Assembly: GCA_036734385.1 (NCBI GenBank)
Contig: DAIMYQ010000003.1
Location: 50,101-114,100, forward strand
From: JAAYPI01 sp036734385
GTDB lineage: Bacteria; Bacteroidota; Bacteroidia; Bacteroidales; Paludibacteraceae
Length of the DNA stretch: 64,000 nt
Reading direction: 5' to 3'
A program made the translations under genes and the position numbers. Shown piece after piece: positions 45,271 through 54,508 of this stretch (position 1 is the stretch's first letter; each line of letters begins with the position of its first letter). The notes below the pieces were generated by a model that saw only the letters and a list, made by a program, of their open reading frames with translations, made no database searches and was not told where the DNA came from.

Positions 45271-46587
45271 TTATTTTTTTCTAAAGAATATTTGGATGCA
45301 GTTTCCGTGAAAGTTCCATTTTTCTCTAATTTTATTCTCAATGAAACGTTTATACGGATCTTTTACATATTGAGGCAGATTAGCAAAGAAAATAAATGTT
45401 GGAATTCTTACATCCGGAATTTGTGTAACATATTTTATTTTTATGTACTTTCCTTTCAATGCAGGTGGTGGATAGTTTTCTATTAATGGAAGAAAGTATT
45501 CATTCAGTTGACTGGTAGAGATACGTTGTGTTTTGTTTTCGTAAACATCAGTCGCAGTTTCTATTACTTTGAAAATTCTCTGCTTAGTAACAGCCGAAGC
45601 GAAAATAATAGGAAAGTCTACAAAAGGAGCAAAACGTTCGCGAATTGCCTTTTCAAAAACAAGCGTTGTTTTATTCTCCTTGTCTTCCACTAAATCCCAT
45701 TTGTTAACACACACAACAAGACTCTTTTTATTTTTCTGAACAATAGAAAAGATATTTAAATCTTGACTTTCAATGCCACGTGTTGCGTCAACCATTAATA
45801 TGCAAACATCAGAATTTTCAATAGCTCTGATGGAACGTATCGTAGAGTAATATTCCAAATCTTCTACTACTTTGGCTTTTTTTCGTATACCTGCTGTATC
45901 GACCAAATAAAAATCTTTTCCAAATTTGTTGTAACGAGAATAAATAGAATCGCGGGTGGTGCCTGCAATATTGGTTACAATATTTCTTTCTTCTCCGATA
46001 AGAGCATTTACAATGGAAGATTTACCTGCATTTGGTCTACCTACTATGGCAATACGAGGTAAAGAATCGTCATAAAGTCCATCCCCTTCTATCTGTGATA
46101 AGAAAGGTAAAATCGCATCCAGTAGTTCCCCTGAACCAAAACCGCTTATGGCGGAAATACATAATGGGTCACCCACACCCAATTTATAGAATTCGGGAGC
46201 CATATATTGTAAATCGTTGTTATCCGTTTTATTTACTGTTAGAATAACATTCTTTTTGCTTTTTCGTAGCATGGTGGCAATTTCGGTATCTAAATCCGTA
46301 ATTCCATTTTGGACGTCAACCACAAAAACAATAACATCCGATTCTTCAATTGCAATGTTTACTTGTTTTTTTATTTCATCTTCAAAAGTATCACCGGATC
46401 TTGATATCCAACCTCCTGTGTCAATAACTGAAAATTCTTTTCCACCCCATTCGGCCTTGCCATATTGACGGTCTCGGGTAGTGCCCGATTCTTCATTGAC
46501 GATGGCTCGTCTGGTTTGTGTAAGTCTGTTGAAGAGTGTTGATTTGCCCACGTTTGGACGTCCAACTATAGCTACAATGTTTCCCAT
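45271..46587 (-). CDS. der: Ribosome-assembly GTPase Der (EngA)
   Basis: 438 residues. Two G domains in tandem: G-R-P-N-V-G-K-S-T at about 8-16 with D-T-G-G-W and N-K-T-D, then G-R-P-N-A-G-K-S-S with D-T-A-G-I and N-K-W-D. A C-terminal KH-like domain (about 355-438) completes the Der layout. It acts in maturation of the 50S subunit. The 54-nt gap from era and the same strand suggest both are read together. Confidence 0.97.
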   Translation of the reverse strand: MGNIVAIVGRPNVGKSTLFNRLTQTRRAIVNEESGTTRDRQYGKAEWGGKEFSVIDTGGWISRSGDTFEDEIKKQVNIAIEESDVIVFVVDVQNGITDLDTEIATMLRKSKKNVILTVNKTDNNDLQYMAPEFYKLGVGDPLCISAISGFGSGELLDAILPFLSQIEGDGLYDDSLPRIAIVGRPNAGKSSIVNALIGEERNIVTNIAGTTRDSIYSRYNKFGKDFYLVDTAGIRKKAKVVEDLEYYSTIRSIRAIENSDVCILMVDATRGIESQDLNIFSIVQKNKKSLVVCVNKWDLVEDKENKTTLVFEKAIRERFAPFVDFPIIFASAVTKQRIFKVIETATDVYENKTQRISTSQLNEYFLPLIENYPPPALKGKYIKIKYVTQIPDVRIPTFIFFANLPQYVKDPYKRFIENKIREKWNFHGNCIQIFFRKK

Positions 46588-46641
46588 GTGTTCTTTTGGA
46601 TGTTAAAATCTTTATTTGTTATTGTTGTGTTGATAAGAAAA

Positions 46642-47523
46642 TCAGATGTCGTAACCGAAACTTTTGAGTTGTTTGTCTCTGTTTCTCCAGTCTTTTTCGA
46701 CTTTTACAAAAATTTCGAGGAATACCTTTTTTTCAAAAAACCTCTCGATATCCAATCTTGCTTCAGACCCTATCTTTTTCAAGGATTTTCCACCATGTCC
46801 GATAATAATGCCCTTCTGTGATTCCCTTTCTACGTAAATAATAACGTTGATTTTAATCAAAGAATTTGTTTCTGTAAATTTTTCCACAACTACTTCTACC
46901 GAATAGGGAATTTCCTTATCATAATTCAGTAATATTTTTTCGCGGATAATTTCAGTAACAAAAAAACGAGCAGGACGATCAGTTAGAGCGTCTTTTTCAA
47001 AATAAGGAGGAGCTTCCGGTAGCAAATCCTTGATTTGGTGAAGTAAGTTATCTATATTGAATTTTTCCGTGGCACAGATTGGTATAACTCTTGCTTTTGG
47101 TAAGATGCTTTCCCACATAGCCACTAAACTTTCCAGTTTATCTTGTGAAGGTAGTAAATCTATTTTGTTGATAATGAGGAATACAGGCACATCAATGTCC
47201 TTTATTTTGGCTAAAAAATCAGCGTTTTTATCATACGATTCAACGGTATCTGTTACATATAGCAATACGTCTGCATCAGTAAGAGCTGATTGCGAAAAAT
47301 TGAGCATTGATTCTTGCAATCTGTAATTAGGTTTCAGCACGCCGGGCGTGTCAGAATAAACAATTTGAAAATCGTCTCCGTTGACAATACCCAATATACG
47401 ATGACGTGTAGTTTGTGATTTCGAGGTGATGATTGAAATCCTTTCACCAACAAGAGCGTTCATCAATGTCGATTTTCCAACATTCGGGTTTCCTACTATG
47501 TTTACAAAGCCTGATTTGTGCAT
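46642..47523 (-). CDS. era: GTPase Era
   Basis: 293 residues from the ATG at 47523 (M-H-K-S-G-F-V-N-I-V-G-N-P-N-V-G-K-S-T). A TTG seven codons upstream lies right beside the promoter box and was rejected. G motifs: G-N-P-N-V-G-K-S-T, D-T-P-G-V and N-K-I-D. The C-terminal KH domain has G-H-G-G-K-S-L-K-K-I-G and binds 16S rRNA. Assembles the 30S subunit. Upstream of der on the minus strand. Confidence 0.97.
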   Translation of the reverse strand: MHKSGFVNIVGNPNVGKSTLMNALVGERISIITSKSQTTRHRILGIVNGDDFQIVYSDTPGVLKPNYRLQESMLNFSQSALTDADVLLYVTDTVESYDKNADFLAKIKDIDVPVFLIINKIDLLPSQDKLESLVAMWESILPKARVIPICATEKFNIDNLLHQIKDLLPEAPPYFEKDALTDRPARFFVTEIIREKILLNYDKEIPYSVEVVVEKFTETNSLIKINVIIYVERESQKGIIIGHGGKSLKKIGSEARLDIERFFEKKVFLEIFVKVEKDWRNRDKQLKSFGYDI

Positions 47524-47541
47524 AAAAATTCGTTTAGCATG

Positions 47542-47549
47542 CAAAGATA
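47542..47549 (-). promoter_or_regulatory. Promoter -7 box for era
   Basis: The minus strand reads TATCTTTG, 18 nt before the era ATG, so the leader would be about 10 nt. No -33 TTG is seen at the right distance. Confidence 0.5.
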
Positions 47550-47579
47550 CTTATTTTTCGTTTGAAAGTGAAATTTCTC

Positions 47580-47610
47580 TTGTTTCTTATTTGATAAATA
47601 ATTATTTTTG
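47580..47610 (+). promoter_or_regulatory. Promoter of the aminotransferase gene
   Basis: TTG at 47580-47582 and TATTTTTG at 47603-47610 are 20 nt apart, 64 nt before the chosen start. It is divergent from the era promoter. Confidence 0.65.
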
Positions 47611-47674
47611 TACCTGATATCGTACTGCGTCTTATCGCTTTTTGTGCGAAGTTTTAACCTCTAATAACATCCCA

Positions 47675-48871
47675 ATGAGTTCTGTTTCAATCCGTTTAGC
47701 AAGTCTTTCAGAGTCAGAAACGCTTGCTATGTCTCAAAAAAGTAATGAACTAAAAGCCCAAGGGTTTGATGTGATTAATTTGAGTGTTGGGGAACCCGAT
47801 TTTAATACCCCTGACCACATTAAAGAGGCTGCAAAAAAAGCAGTAGATGCGAATTTCTCATTCTATTCTCCTGTGGTTGGTTATCCAGCCTTGCGTAATG
47901 CAATTGTAGCAAAGTTGAAAAAAGAAAATGGATTGGAGTATACAGCAGACCAAATTGTTTGTTCTAATGGTGCAAAACAATCTGTTTGTAACCTTGTTTT
48001 GTGTCTTATCAGTAAGGGAGATGAGGTCGTTATTCCAGCTCCTTACTGGGTAAGCTATGTGGAAATGGTGAAATTGGCTGAGGGTACTAATGTGATTGTA
48101 CCAGCGGGAATTGAACAGGATTTTAAAATTACCCCTGAACAGTTGCAGGCTGCGATTACTCCAAAAACGAAGGCTATCATTTTATGTTCCCCTTCCAATC
48201 CTACCGGAAGTGTGTATAGTAAAGACGAATTAAAAGGTTTGGCTGATGTTTTGGCTAAGTATCCTGATATCACCATTATTTCTGATGAAATTTATGAACA
48301 TATCAATTATGTGGGTAAGCACGAAAGTATTGCTCAATTTGATAATGTAAAAGATAGAGTTGTTATTGTTAATGGAGTTTCCAAAGGGTATGCAATGACA
48401 GGTTGGCGTATTGGTTGGATAGCTGCTCCGAAATGGATAGCTGCTGCTTGCAATAAGTTGCAAGGACAATATACTTCAGGACCTTGTTCTGTTGCTCAAA
48501 AGGCTGCTGAGGCTGCTTATACCGGGAATCAAGATTGCGTGACTGAAATGGCAAATGCGTTCCAACGTCGCAGAGATTTGGTTTACAATTTGGTAAAAGC
48601 AATACCCGGTTTGCAGGTAAATAATCCTCAAGGAGCTTTTTATGTATTTCCGGAGTGTAGTTCTTTCTTTGGCAAGAAAACACCTAAAGGAAAAGAAATT
48701 AATGAAGCCGGTGATTTGGCAATGTATCTTTTGGAAGAAGCACATGTGGCGTGTGTGGGAGGTACGGCTTTCGGAGCACCTAATTGCATTCGTTTTTCTT
48801 ATGCAGCTTCTGATGAAAATTTGATTAAAGCTTTTGATAGAGTTAAAGTGGCTCTGTCTGCCATCAAGTAA
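47675..48871 (+). CDS. aspC: Class I aspartate aminotransferase
   Basis: 398 residues from the ATG at 47675 (M-S-S-V-S-I-R-L-A-S-L-S-E-S). A TTG eleven codons earlier gives a poor extension. The pyridoxal phosphate lysine is in V-S-K-G-Y-A-M-T-G-W-R-I-G-W, and other family marks are G-E-P-D-F-N-T-P, Y-S-P-V-V-G-Y-P-A-L-R and S-P-S-N-P-T-G-S-V-Y. It exchanges amino groups between aspartate and 2-oxoglutarate (subgroup Ib, thermostable type). A related substrate such as prephenate cannot be excluded. Confidence 0.93.
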   Translation: MSSVSIRLASLSESETLAMSQKSNELKAQGFDVINLSVGEPDFNTPDHIKEAAKKAVDANFSFYSPVVGYPALRNAIVAKLKKENGLEYTADQIVCSNGAKQSVCNLVLCLISKGDEVVIPAPYWVSYVEMVKLAEGTNVIVPAGIEQDFKITPEQLQAAITPKTKAIILCSPSNPTGSVYSKDELKGLADVLAKYPDITIISDEIYEHINYVGKHESIAQFDNVKDRVVIVNGVSKGYAMTGWRIGWIAAPKWIAAACNKLQGQYTSGPCSVAQKAAEAAYTGNQDCVTEMANAFQRRRDLVYNLVKAIPGLQVNNPQGAFYVFPECSSFFGKKTPKGKEINEAGDLAMYLLEEAHVACVGGTAFGAPNCIRFSYAASDENLIKAFDRVKVALSAIK

Positions 48872-48893
48872 AATACTAATTGATAATATTGAA

Positions 48894-48924
48894 AATGCCT
48901 ACTTGAGAAAGCAGGCATTTTTTA
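48894..48924 (+). terminator. Terminator of aspC
   Basis: AATGCCT and AGGCATT pair, with an inner CTT/AAG and a GAGA loop, followed by six T. Confidence 0.85.
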
Positions 48925-48937
48925 TTAAAGTCTACTA

Positions 48938-48979
48938 AAAGTGAAAGCCTTGAAAAATTATTTTCAAGGCTTTCACTTT
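48938..48979. terminator. Perfect 19-bp hairpin after rpmE2
   Basis: AAAGTGAAAGCCTTGAAAA pairs with TTTTCAAGGCTTTCACTTT around a 4-nt ATTA loop. It lies 19 nt past the end of rpmE2 on the minus strand. It is the longest perfect stem seen in the window. The T tract on the minus side is short, so it may also protect the 3' end. Confidence 0.75.
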
Positions 48980-48997
48980 ATGACTTGTATTGAAAAA

Positions 48998-49258
48998 TTA
49001 TTTTTTCTTATCAAGGTGATTTTGATAACGAGATCTAAATTTATCGACGCGACCGGCTGTGTCAACTAAGTTGGATTTACCGGTATAGAAAGGGTGAGAA
49101 GTGTTAGAAATATCTAATTTGACGACAGGTAAAGCTTCTCCTTCAAAATCTATAGTTTCTTTTGCGTTTGCTGTAGAGCGCGAAACAAAAGTATCTCCGT
49201 TAGACATATCTTTAAAAACAACCGTACGGTAATTTTCCGGGTGGATTCCTTTTTTCAT
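48998..49258 (-). CDS. rpmE2: Ribosomal protein L31, type B (zinc-independent)
   Basis: 86 residues, the type B length. M-K-K-G-I-H-P-E-N-Y-R-T-V-V-F-K-D is the opening. There is no C-x-x-C pair and no cysteine at all, so it cannot bind zinc as type A L31 does. S-H-P-F-Y-T-G-K and the D-T-A-G-R-V-D-K-F end match L31. In other bacteria the type B form replaces type A under zinc shortage; many Bacteroidetes carry type B as their only L31, and which is true here is unknown. Preceded by a good promoter. Confidence 0.96.
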   Translation of the reverse strand: MKKGIHPENYRTVVFKDMSNGDTFVSRSTANAKETIDFEGEALPVVKLDISNTSHPFYTGKSNLVDTAGRVDKFRSRYQNHLDKKK

Positions 49259-49307
49259 TTTGTATATAAATTTATTTTGTTATTCTAATAAAATTCTATT
49301 TGGACGG

Positions 49308-49337
49308 CAAAGTTATGAATAAGTCCGTAATTTGCAA
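49308..49337 (-). promoter_or_regulatory. rpmE2 promoter
   Basis: On the minus strand TTG (49337-49335) and TAACTTTG (49315-49308) are 19 nt apart, a close match to the Bacteroidetes consensus, 50 nt before the ATG. Confidence 0.75.
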
Positions 49338-49466
49338 AACAAATTTGTGATTTTTTCGCCCTTTAGAATTTATTATGGATATTTTTTTGTTTTCTTATTG
49401 TTGAAAAAATACATAAAAAGTCGTATAAAGGATTTTTATTTTAGCGTTTAATTTGTCCAAAAATAG

Positions 49467-49474
49467 TACTTTTG
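49467..49474 (+). promoter_or_regulatory. Promoter -7 box of the M23 peptidase gene
   Basis: TACTTTTGC matches TAnnTTTG 26 nt before the ATG at 49500. No good -33 TTG was found. Confidence 0.6.
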
Positions 49475-49499
49475 CAAGATACTAAAAAGTAAGTTGACA

Positions 49500-51188
49500 A
49501 TGCGTAGATTTTATGTGCTATTATTTTTAACTTGGTTCTCTTTTTCTGCCTTTTCCGCGGAAAATTCGTATTATAATTTTGTTTATCCTTTAAATCTTTC
49601 TCCTGTTTTGAGTGCCAATTTCTCTGAACTTCGTCCTAATCATTTTCATTCAGGCGTTGATTTTAAAACGGAACAAGTAATTGGTAAACCGGTTTTTGCT
49701 GTAGATAGCGGGTATGTTTCGCGTTTTAATATTTCGGGAAAAGGATATGGGAATTGTATTTACATTACCCATTACAATGGTTTGACCTCTGTCTATGCAC
49801 ATTTGGAAAACTTTATTCCTGAAATAGATGCTTTTTTGAAAAAAAAACAGTACGAACAAAAAAAGTTTGACGTTGATATTACACTCGATAAAGATGAGCT
49901 GAAAGTAAAAAGGGGTCAGCAAATAGCATGGAGTGGCAATACCGGTAGTTCCGGCGGTCCTCATTTGCATTTTGAAATGAGAGACACATATACCGAGGAG
50001 GTGATAGATCCATTATTCTTCTTTGACGTTAAGGATGATGTTCGCCCCAAATTTTCAGCTTTTTTACTATCTCCTATAAGAGCAGAAGGCGTTGTTGCCG
50101 GTTCGAACGTCAAAAAACGTTACGATGTACAACAATCTAAGGCTGGATTTTATAGTGTAAAAGGTGGAGCTGAAATCCAAGCATGGGGTAAAGTGGGATT
50201 GGAAATAAAAGCCAATGATTATATGCCAAACACATCGAATATTTATGGAATCAATTCCATTCGTGTATTTGTGGACAACAAAGAGGTCTTTTTCTATAAA
50301 AACGACAGGTTTGCTTTTGACAAGACGCGTTTTTTAAATAGTTTTATTGATTACGAAGAGTGGTATAAGAATAAATCCATGTTTATGACAACTTTCGTAT
50401 TGCCCAATAATCAACTGGATAATTATCGTAACCTCGTGAATAAGGGTTATCTTTCTATTAACGAGGAACGTGATTATAATGTGAAATGTATTGTGAAGGA
50501 TTTTCATGGTAATCCATCAACGTTGGATTTTGTTATAAAAGGAAAAAAACAGGACATTCCATCTCCTCAAGAAAGTAACAATACTTTTTATATGCGATAT
50601 GATACTGTTAATAGGTTAAAGTTGGAAGATTTGTCTTTTACTATACCCAAAGAAGCACTGTACGATAATTTGTATTTTCAATATTCGATACATCCTAATA
50701 CACAGGGTTTCTCTGATGTATATGATTTACACCTGCCAACAGTTCCCTTGCAGAAGTATTGTGAATTAAGAATTAGGTTGAAAAACGATTTATTACCTGA
50801 TAAAAAGAAATATTATATAGCTTACAAAAATACGTATGGAATGGATTTCGTTGGAAATAATTACCAAAATGGATTTTTGGTGGGTGAAACACGAGGTTTT
50901 GGAGAATTTGTTATTTTGTGCGATACTATAGCTCCCAATATAAAGCCGGTAGATTTGTCAAATGGTTCTCTGAAATTTCAAATTTATGATGCTAAGTCAG
51001 GTGTTGACCACTATGAAGGATTTGTGGATGGCGAATGGGCATTATTCAAATTCGATAGCAAAAAGAATATGGCTTTCTATTCTTTTGATAAAGAAAGAGT
51101 GGTAAAAGGAAAATCGCACAAGGTGGAACTGCGAGTATTTGATAAATGTGGAAATGAAGCAACTTATCAAACAAATGTTTTTTGGTAA
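49500..51188 (+). CDS. M23-family peptidase (LytM-like cell wall endopeptidase)
   Basis: 562 residues from the ATG at 49500; a TTG two codons earlier is unnecessary. Signal peptide M-R-R-F-Y-V-L-L-F-L ending F-S-A-E. The M23 domain (about 30-175) holds H-F-H-S-G-V-D-F at about 46-53 and G-G-P-H-L-H-F-E-M at about 152-160, giving the H-x(n)-D and H-x-H zinc site complete. The long C-terminal region has no domain I know but looks like beta-sandwich repeats. It would cut peptide cross-links in peptidoglycan in the periplasm, unless the tail changes its role. Convergent with folB. Confidence 0.9.
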   Translation: MRRFYVLLFLTWFSFSAFSAENSYYNFVYPLNLSPVLSANFSELRPNHFHSGVDFKTEQVIGKPVFAVDSGYVSRFNISGKGYGNCIYITHYNGLTSVYAHLENFIPEIDAFLKKKQYEQKKFDVDITLDKDELKVKRGQQIAWSGNTGSSGGPHLHFEMRDTYTEEVIDPLFFFDVKDDVRPKFSAFLLSPIRAEGVVAGSNVKKRYDVQQSKAGFYSVKGGAEIQAWGKVGLEIKANDYMPNTSNIYGINSIRVFVDNKEVFFYKNDRFAFDKTRFLNSFIDYEEWYKNKSMFMTTFVLPNNQLDNYRNLVNKGYLSINEERDYNVKCIVKDFHGNPSTLDFVIKGKKQDIPSPQESNNTFYMRYDTVNRLKLEDLSFTIPKEALYDNLYFQYSIHPNTQGFSDVYDLHLPTVPLQKYCELRIRLKNDLLPDKKKYYIAYKNTYGMDFVGNNYQNGFLVGETRGFGEFVILCDTIAPNIKPVDLSNGSLKFQIYDAKSGVDHYEGFVDGEWALFKFDSKKNMAFYSFDKERVVKGKSHKVELRVFDKCGNEATYQTNVFW

Positions 51189-51193
51189 TTTCT

Positions 51194-51550
51194 TTATAAC
51201 TCTATTGTTACTTTTTCCACTTGTCCGCCTAGAGGTGGGTTGTATTTAGATAAACGTAAATTGACTTTTTCTATAGTTGGGCATTGTTTTTTTATGGAGG
51301 ATACAATTCTGCCGGCAACGTGTTCTATCAGGTTTGAAGGTATTTCCATTTCTTTTTTGATGATATCGTATACAACCTGATAATTTACCGTATCATTCAA
51401 ATTATCCGTGAGAATTGCTTGGGTTAAATTTAGGTGTAAAGTAACCCATACCACGTATTTTGTACCCACAGTTCTTTCTTGTTCAAAGCACCCATGATAG
51501 GCAAAAAACTCCATATTTTCTAAAATGATAACCCCCATTCTGGATTGCAT
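51194..51550 (-). CDS. folB: Dihydroneopterin aldolase
   Basis: 118 residues, the normal length. Family signatures: N-M-E-F-F-A-Y-H-G-C-F-E-Q-E at about 11-24 (the Y-H-G substrate site), E-H-V-A-G-R-I and the closing K-Y-N-P-P-L-G-G-Q-V-E, which carries the conserved lysine. It cleaves dihydroneopterin to 6-hydroxymethyl-dihydropterin in folate synthesis. The start may be the internal Met at residue 5. Stops 6 nt from the end of the convergent M23 gene, with no room for a terminator. Confidence 0.93.
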   Translation of the reverse strand: MQSRMGVIILENMEFFAYHGCFEQERTVGTKYVVWVTLHLNLTQAILTDNLNDTVNYQVVYDIIKKEMEIPSNLIEHVAGRIVSSIKKQCPTIEKVNLRLSKYNPPLGGQVEKVTIEL

Positions 51551-51607
51551 ATTCGTTTAAAACAAGACAAAGATAATACGTTTTGCATTTTTGTAAACAG
51601 AAAATAT

Positions 51608-51615
51608 TACTTTTG
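51608..51615 (+). promoter_or_regulatory. Promoter -7 box for fabG
   Basis: TACTTTTGC matches TAnnTTTG, 110 nt before the fabG ATG. TTTG sequences lie 14 and 22 nt upstream. The leader is about 100 nt, long for this window. Confidence 0.6.
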
Positions 51616-51724
51616 CACTGGAAAAATGCAATTACGTCTTGTATATACAAATATGTTTTATTGCATATCAGTAGATGAGTTTGTATTTTAAATCATTATT
51701 ATTTAATTTATTAAAAACAGGAGT

Positions 51725-52471
51725 ATGAATTTATTAAAAGGAAAAGTAGCTGTTATAACAGGAGCTGCACGTGGTATTGGTAAAGCAATTGCTTTGAAAT
51801 ATGCTTCAGAAGGAGCAGATATCGCTTTTACGGATTTAGCTATAGATGATAATGCAAAAGCTGTTGAAAAAGAATTAGAAAACTTTGGAGTTAAAGCAAA
51901 AGGATATGCTTCTAATGCTGCAAATTTTGAAGATACCCACCATGTTGTAGCAGAAATTGTAAAAGATTTCGGACGTATCGATATATTGGTAAACAATGCC
52001 GGTATCACTCGCGATGGTTTAATGATGCGTATGACAGAACAACAATGGGATATGGTTATTAATGTTAATCTAAAATCAGCATTTAATTTTGTTCATGCTG
52101 TTACTCCCGTTATGATGAAGCAAAAGACAGGTTCAATCATCAATATGTCTTCAGTAGTTGGTGTTAGTGGAAATGCAGGTCAATGCAACTATTCAGCTTC
52201 TAAGGCAGGGATGATCGGTTTGGCAAAATCTATTGCAAAAGAATTGGGCTCAAGAGGTGTGAGAGCAAATGCAATCGCTCCCGGATTCATTATTACAGAA
52301 ATGACGGCTGTTTTACCTGAAGAAGTGAAGAAGGAGTGGGCGGAAAAAATACCGTTGCGTAGAGGAGGTACTCCTGAGGATGTGGCCAATGTGGCTACTT
52401 TCTTGGGCTCTGATTTATCTTCTTATGTTTCAGGACAAGTAATACATTGTTGTGGCGGCATGAATATGTAG
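51725..52471 (+). CDS. fabG: 3-oxoacyl-[acyl-carrier-protein] reductase
   Basis: 248 residues, the normal length. NADPH site T-G-A-A-R-G-I-G-K-A-I-A at about 12-23, N-N-A-G-I-T-R-D-G at about 90-98, catalytic S in N-M-S-S-V-V-G and the Y-S-A-S-K-A-G pair. It reduces 3-oxoacyl-ACP in each fatty acid elongation round. It stands alone, not in a fab cluster. Other short-chain dehydrogenases look alike, but the T-R-D-G-L-M-M-R-M motif is typical of FabG. Confidence 0.93.
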   Translation: MNLLKGKVAVITGAARGIGKAIALKYASEGADIAFTDLAIDDNAKAVEKELENFGVKAKGYASNAANFEDTHHVVAEIVKDFGRIDILVNNAGITRDGLMMRMTEQQWDMVINVNLKSAFNFVHAVTPVMMKQKTGSIINMSSVVGVSGNAGQCNYSASKAGMIGLAKSIAKELGSRGVRANAIAPGFIITEMTAVLPEEVKKEWAEKIPLRRGGTPEDVANVATFLGSDLSSYVSGQVIHCCGGMNM

Positions 52472-52501
52472 TTTTTAGTATACTTTTTAATAAAATAGCA
52501 T

Positions 52502-52549
52502 AATTGCTTCTTTGGGGGAGATAGTTCCAATCCTAAAGGAGCAATTTTT
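52502..52549 (+). terminator. Terminator of fabG
   Basis: AATTGCTTCTTT pairs with AAAGGAGCAATT (one G-U) over a 21-nt loop, followed by five T. Confidence 0.75.
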
Positions 52550-52639
52550 GTATATAAACCGTCTATGTTTCAGTAAATAAAAGTTTTATTAAACCGTTAT
52601 AAAGACAAATTTTTTTGAATTTTGTTAAAAGATATTGTG

Positions 52640-52647
52640 TACTTTTG
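52640..52647 (+). promoter_or_regulatory. Promoter -7 box of the mpl operon
   Basis: TACTTTTGC matches TAnnTTTG, 53 nt before the mpl ATG. TTTG occurs 15 and 22 nt upstream, near but not at the ideal spacing. Confidence 0.6.
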
Positions 52648-52700
52648 CACTCGAAAATTGTCTTTTTGTATAAGTGGGCTATAATTGATTGTAAAAGAGA

Positions 52701-54059
52701 ATGAAGAAAGTACATTTTATTGCCATTGGCGGTGCTGCTATGCATAATCTGGCGTTGGCGTTGCATTCCAAAGGATATCAAGTAACCGGATCGGATGATG
52801 AGGTTTTTGAACCCTCAAAAACTCGTTTGGCAGCCGCTGGTATTTTGCCAGAAAAAATGGGATGGTTTCCTGAAAAGATTACCAAAGATATTGATGCTGT
52901 TATTTTGGGAATGCATGCCCGCGAGGATAATCCCGAATTGGTCGAAGCTCAAAAGATTGGTGTGAAAATTTATTCATTTCCTGAATTTTTATATCAAGAA
53001 ACGAAAGATAAGTTGCGTGTGGTTATCGGTGGAAGTCATGGTAAAACAACTACCACTGCTATGATTTTGCATGTGTTTCAACATCTTGGTATAGGCTTTG
53101 ATTATATGGTTGGAGCCCAAATAGAAGGCTTTGATACTATGGTTGGTCTTTCCGAAAAAACGAAGATAGCTGTTTTTGAGGGAGACGAATATTTAACTTC
53201 TCCGATTGACTTGCGTTCCAAATTTCATTTGTATCATCCTAATGTAGCATTGGTTACAGGTATCGCTTGGGATCATATTAATGTTTTCCCAACTTTTGAG
53301 ATATATGTGGAACAATTCAAAAAATTTGCAGATTTGGTAGAGCCCCAAGGCACATTTATTTATTTTGAACAAGATAAAGAATTACAAAAAATAGCACGAG
53401 GAGTTCGTCCTGATATAACAGCACTGGCTTACAATACGCCTGAATATGTTATTTCAGAAGGGAAAACATACATTAAGTATAACGGTAAAGAAATTCCTTT
53501 GCAAGTTTTTGGTGAACATAATTTACAAAATATAAATGCTGCTCGTTTGGTTTGTTTGCAAGTGGGTGTAAGTGAATCTGATTTTTACGAAGCTATCAGT
53601 TCGTTTGGTGGTGCTGCCCGTCGATTGCAAAAAATTACTGAAGCTAACGGTTGTACTGCCTTTTTAGATTTTGCACATGCTCCATCTAAACTAAGAGCCA
53701 CGATAAAAGCGGTAAAAGACCAATATGAGAATCGTCGATTGGTAGCTTGCATGGAGTTACATACATTCAGTAGTTTAAATAAAGACTTTTTGCCTGAGTA
53801 CAAGGATACTATGAAGCCCGCTGATGTAGCTTACGTTTATTTTAATCCTGAAGTGATAGCTCATAAGGGCTTGAAAAAAATAACGAAGGAACAGGTTGCT
53901 GAGGGTTTTGGTAAAAACATCACGGTATTTACTGACCCAAAAGCACTTCAAGAAGAATTAAGAAAAATAAAATTTGAGAATACAAATTTGTTGTTTATGA
54001 CTTCGGGTAATTTCTCCGGATTGAATTTGGTTGAGTTTGCAAAAGAACTTGTTCATTAA
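52701..54059 (+). CDS. mpl: Mur ligase Mpl (murein tripeptide ligase)
   Basis: 452 residues. M-K-K-V-H-F-I-A-I-G-G-A-A-M-H-N-L is the N-terminal nucleotide-binding fold; the A-M-H-N-L variant of the MurC G-G-I-G-M-S motif marks the Mpl branch. ATP site G-G-S-H-G-K-T-T-T-T at about 112-121. F-E-G-D-E-Y and F-G-G-A-A-R-R-L are further Mur/Mpl motifs. Mpl joins recycled L-Ala-D-Glu-mDAP to UDP-MurNAc. First gene of a four-gene run with spacing of 12, 14 and -4 nt. Confidence 0.92.
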   Translation: MKKVHFIAIGGAAMHNLALALHSKGYQVTGSDDEVFEPSKTRLAAAGILPEKMGWFPEKITKDIDAVILGMHAREDNPELVEAQKIGVKIYSFPEFLYQETKDKLRVVIGGSHGKTTTTAMILHVFQHLGIGFDYMVGAQIEGFDTMVGLSEKTKIAVFEGDEYLTSPIDLRSKFHLYHPNVALVTGIAWDHINVFPTFEIYVEQFKKFADLVEPQGTFIYFEQDKELQKIARGVRPDITALAYNTPEYVISEGKTYIKYNGKEIPLQVFGEHNLQNINAARLVCLQVGVSESDFYEAISSFGGAARRLQKITEANGCTAFLDFAHAPSKLRATIKAVKDQYENRRLVACMELHTFSSLNKDFLPEYKDTMKPADVAYVYFNPEVIAHKGLKKITKEQVAEGFGKNITVFTDPKALQEELRKIKFENTNLLFMTSGNFSGLNLVEFAKELVH

Positions 54060-54071
54060 GTAAATAACATA

Positions 54072-54494
54072 ATGTCAGAAAAACAATTGCTTTTAGATAA
54101 GCGTTATATGCAAATGGCCAGTATTTGGGCACAAAATTCCTATTGTCAGCGAAGACAAGTGGGAGCTTTGTTAGTAAAAGATAAAATGATTATTTCTGAT
54201 GGGTATAATGGAACTCCTTGTGGATTTGAAAATATTTGTGAGGATGATAATGGAAAAACTAAGCCTTACGTATTGCATGCTGAAGCTAATGCAATAACTA
54301 AAATAGCTCGTTCTAATAACAGTAGTGAAGGAGCAACCTTGTATGTGACTACATCGCCTTGCATAGAATGTGCGAAATTAATTATACAATCAGGTATAAA
54401 ACGTGTCGTGTATTCGAAAGAATATCATGTGACTGATGGTATAGATTTATTGAAACGTGCAGAAATAGAAGTGTCACAAATTGATATTGATTAG
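54072..54494 (+). CDS. Deoxycytidylate deaminase
   Basis: 140 residues. The zinc site is H-A-E-A-N-A at about 77-82 (the glutamate shuttles the proton) and S-P-C-I-E-C-A-K-L-I. C-Q-R-R-Q-V-G-A-L-L-V-K at the start and Y-N-G-T-P-C-G-F are typical of ComEB-type dCMP deaminases, which make dUMP for thymidylate synthesis. It sits 12 nt after mpl and 14 nt before the S41 protease gene. Confidence 0.92.
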   Translation: MSEKQLLLDKRYMQMASIWAQNSYCQRRQVGALLVKDKMIISDGYNGTPCGFENICEDDNGKTKPYVLHAEANAITKIARSNNSSEGATLYVTTSPCIECAKLIIQSGIKRVVYSKEYHVTDGIDLLKRAEIEVSQIDID

Positions 54495-54508
54495 TAAATA
54501 AATATCCA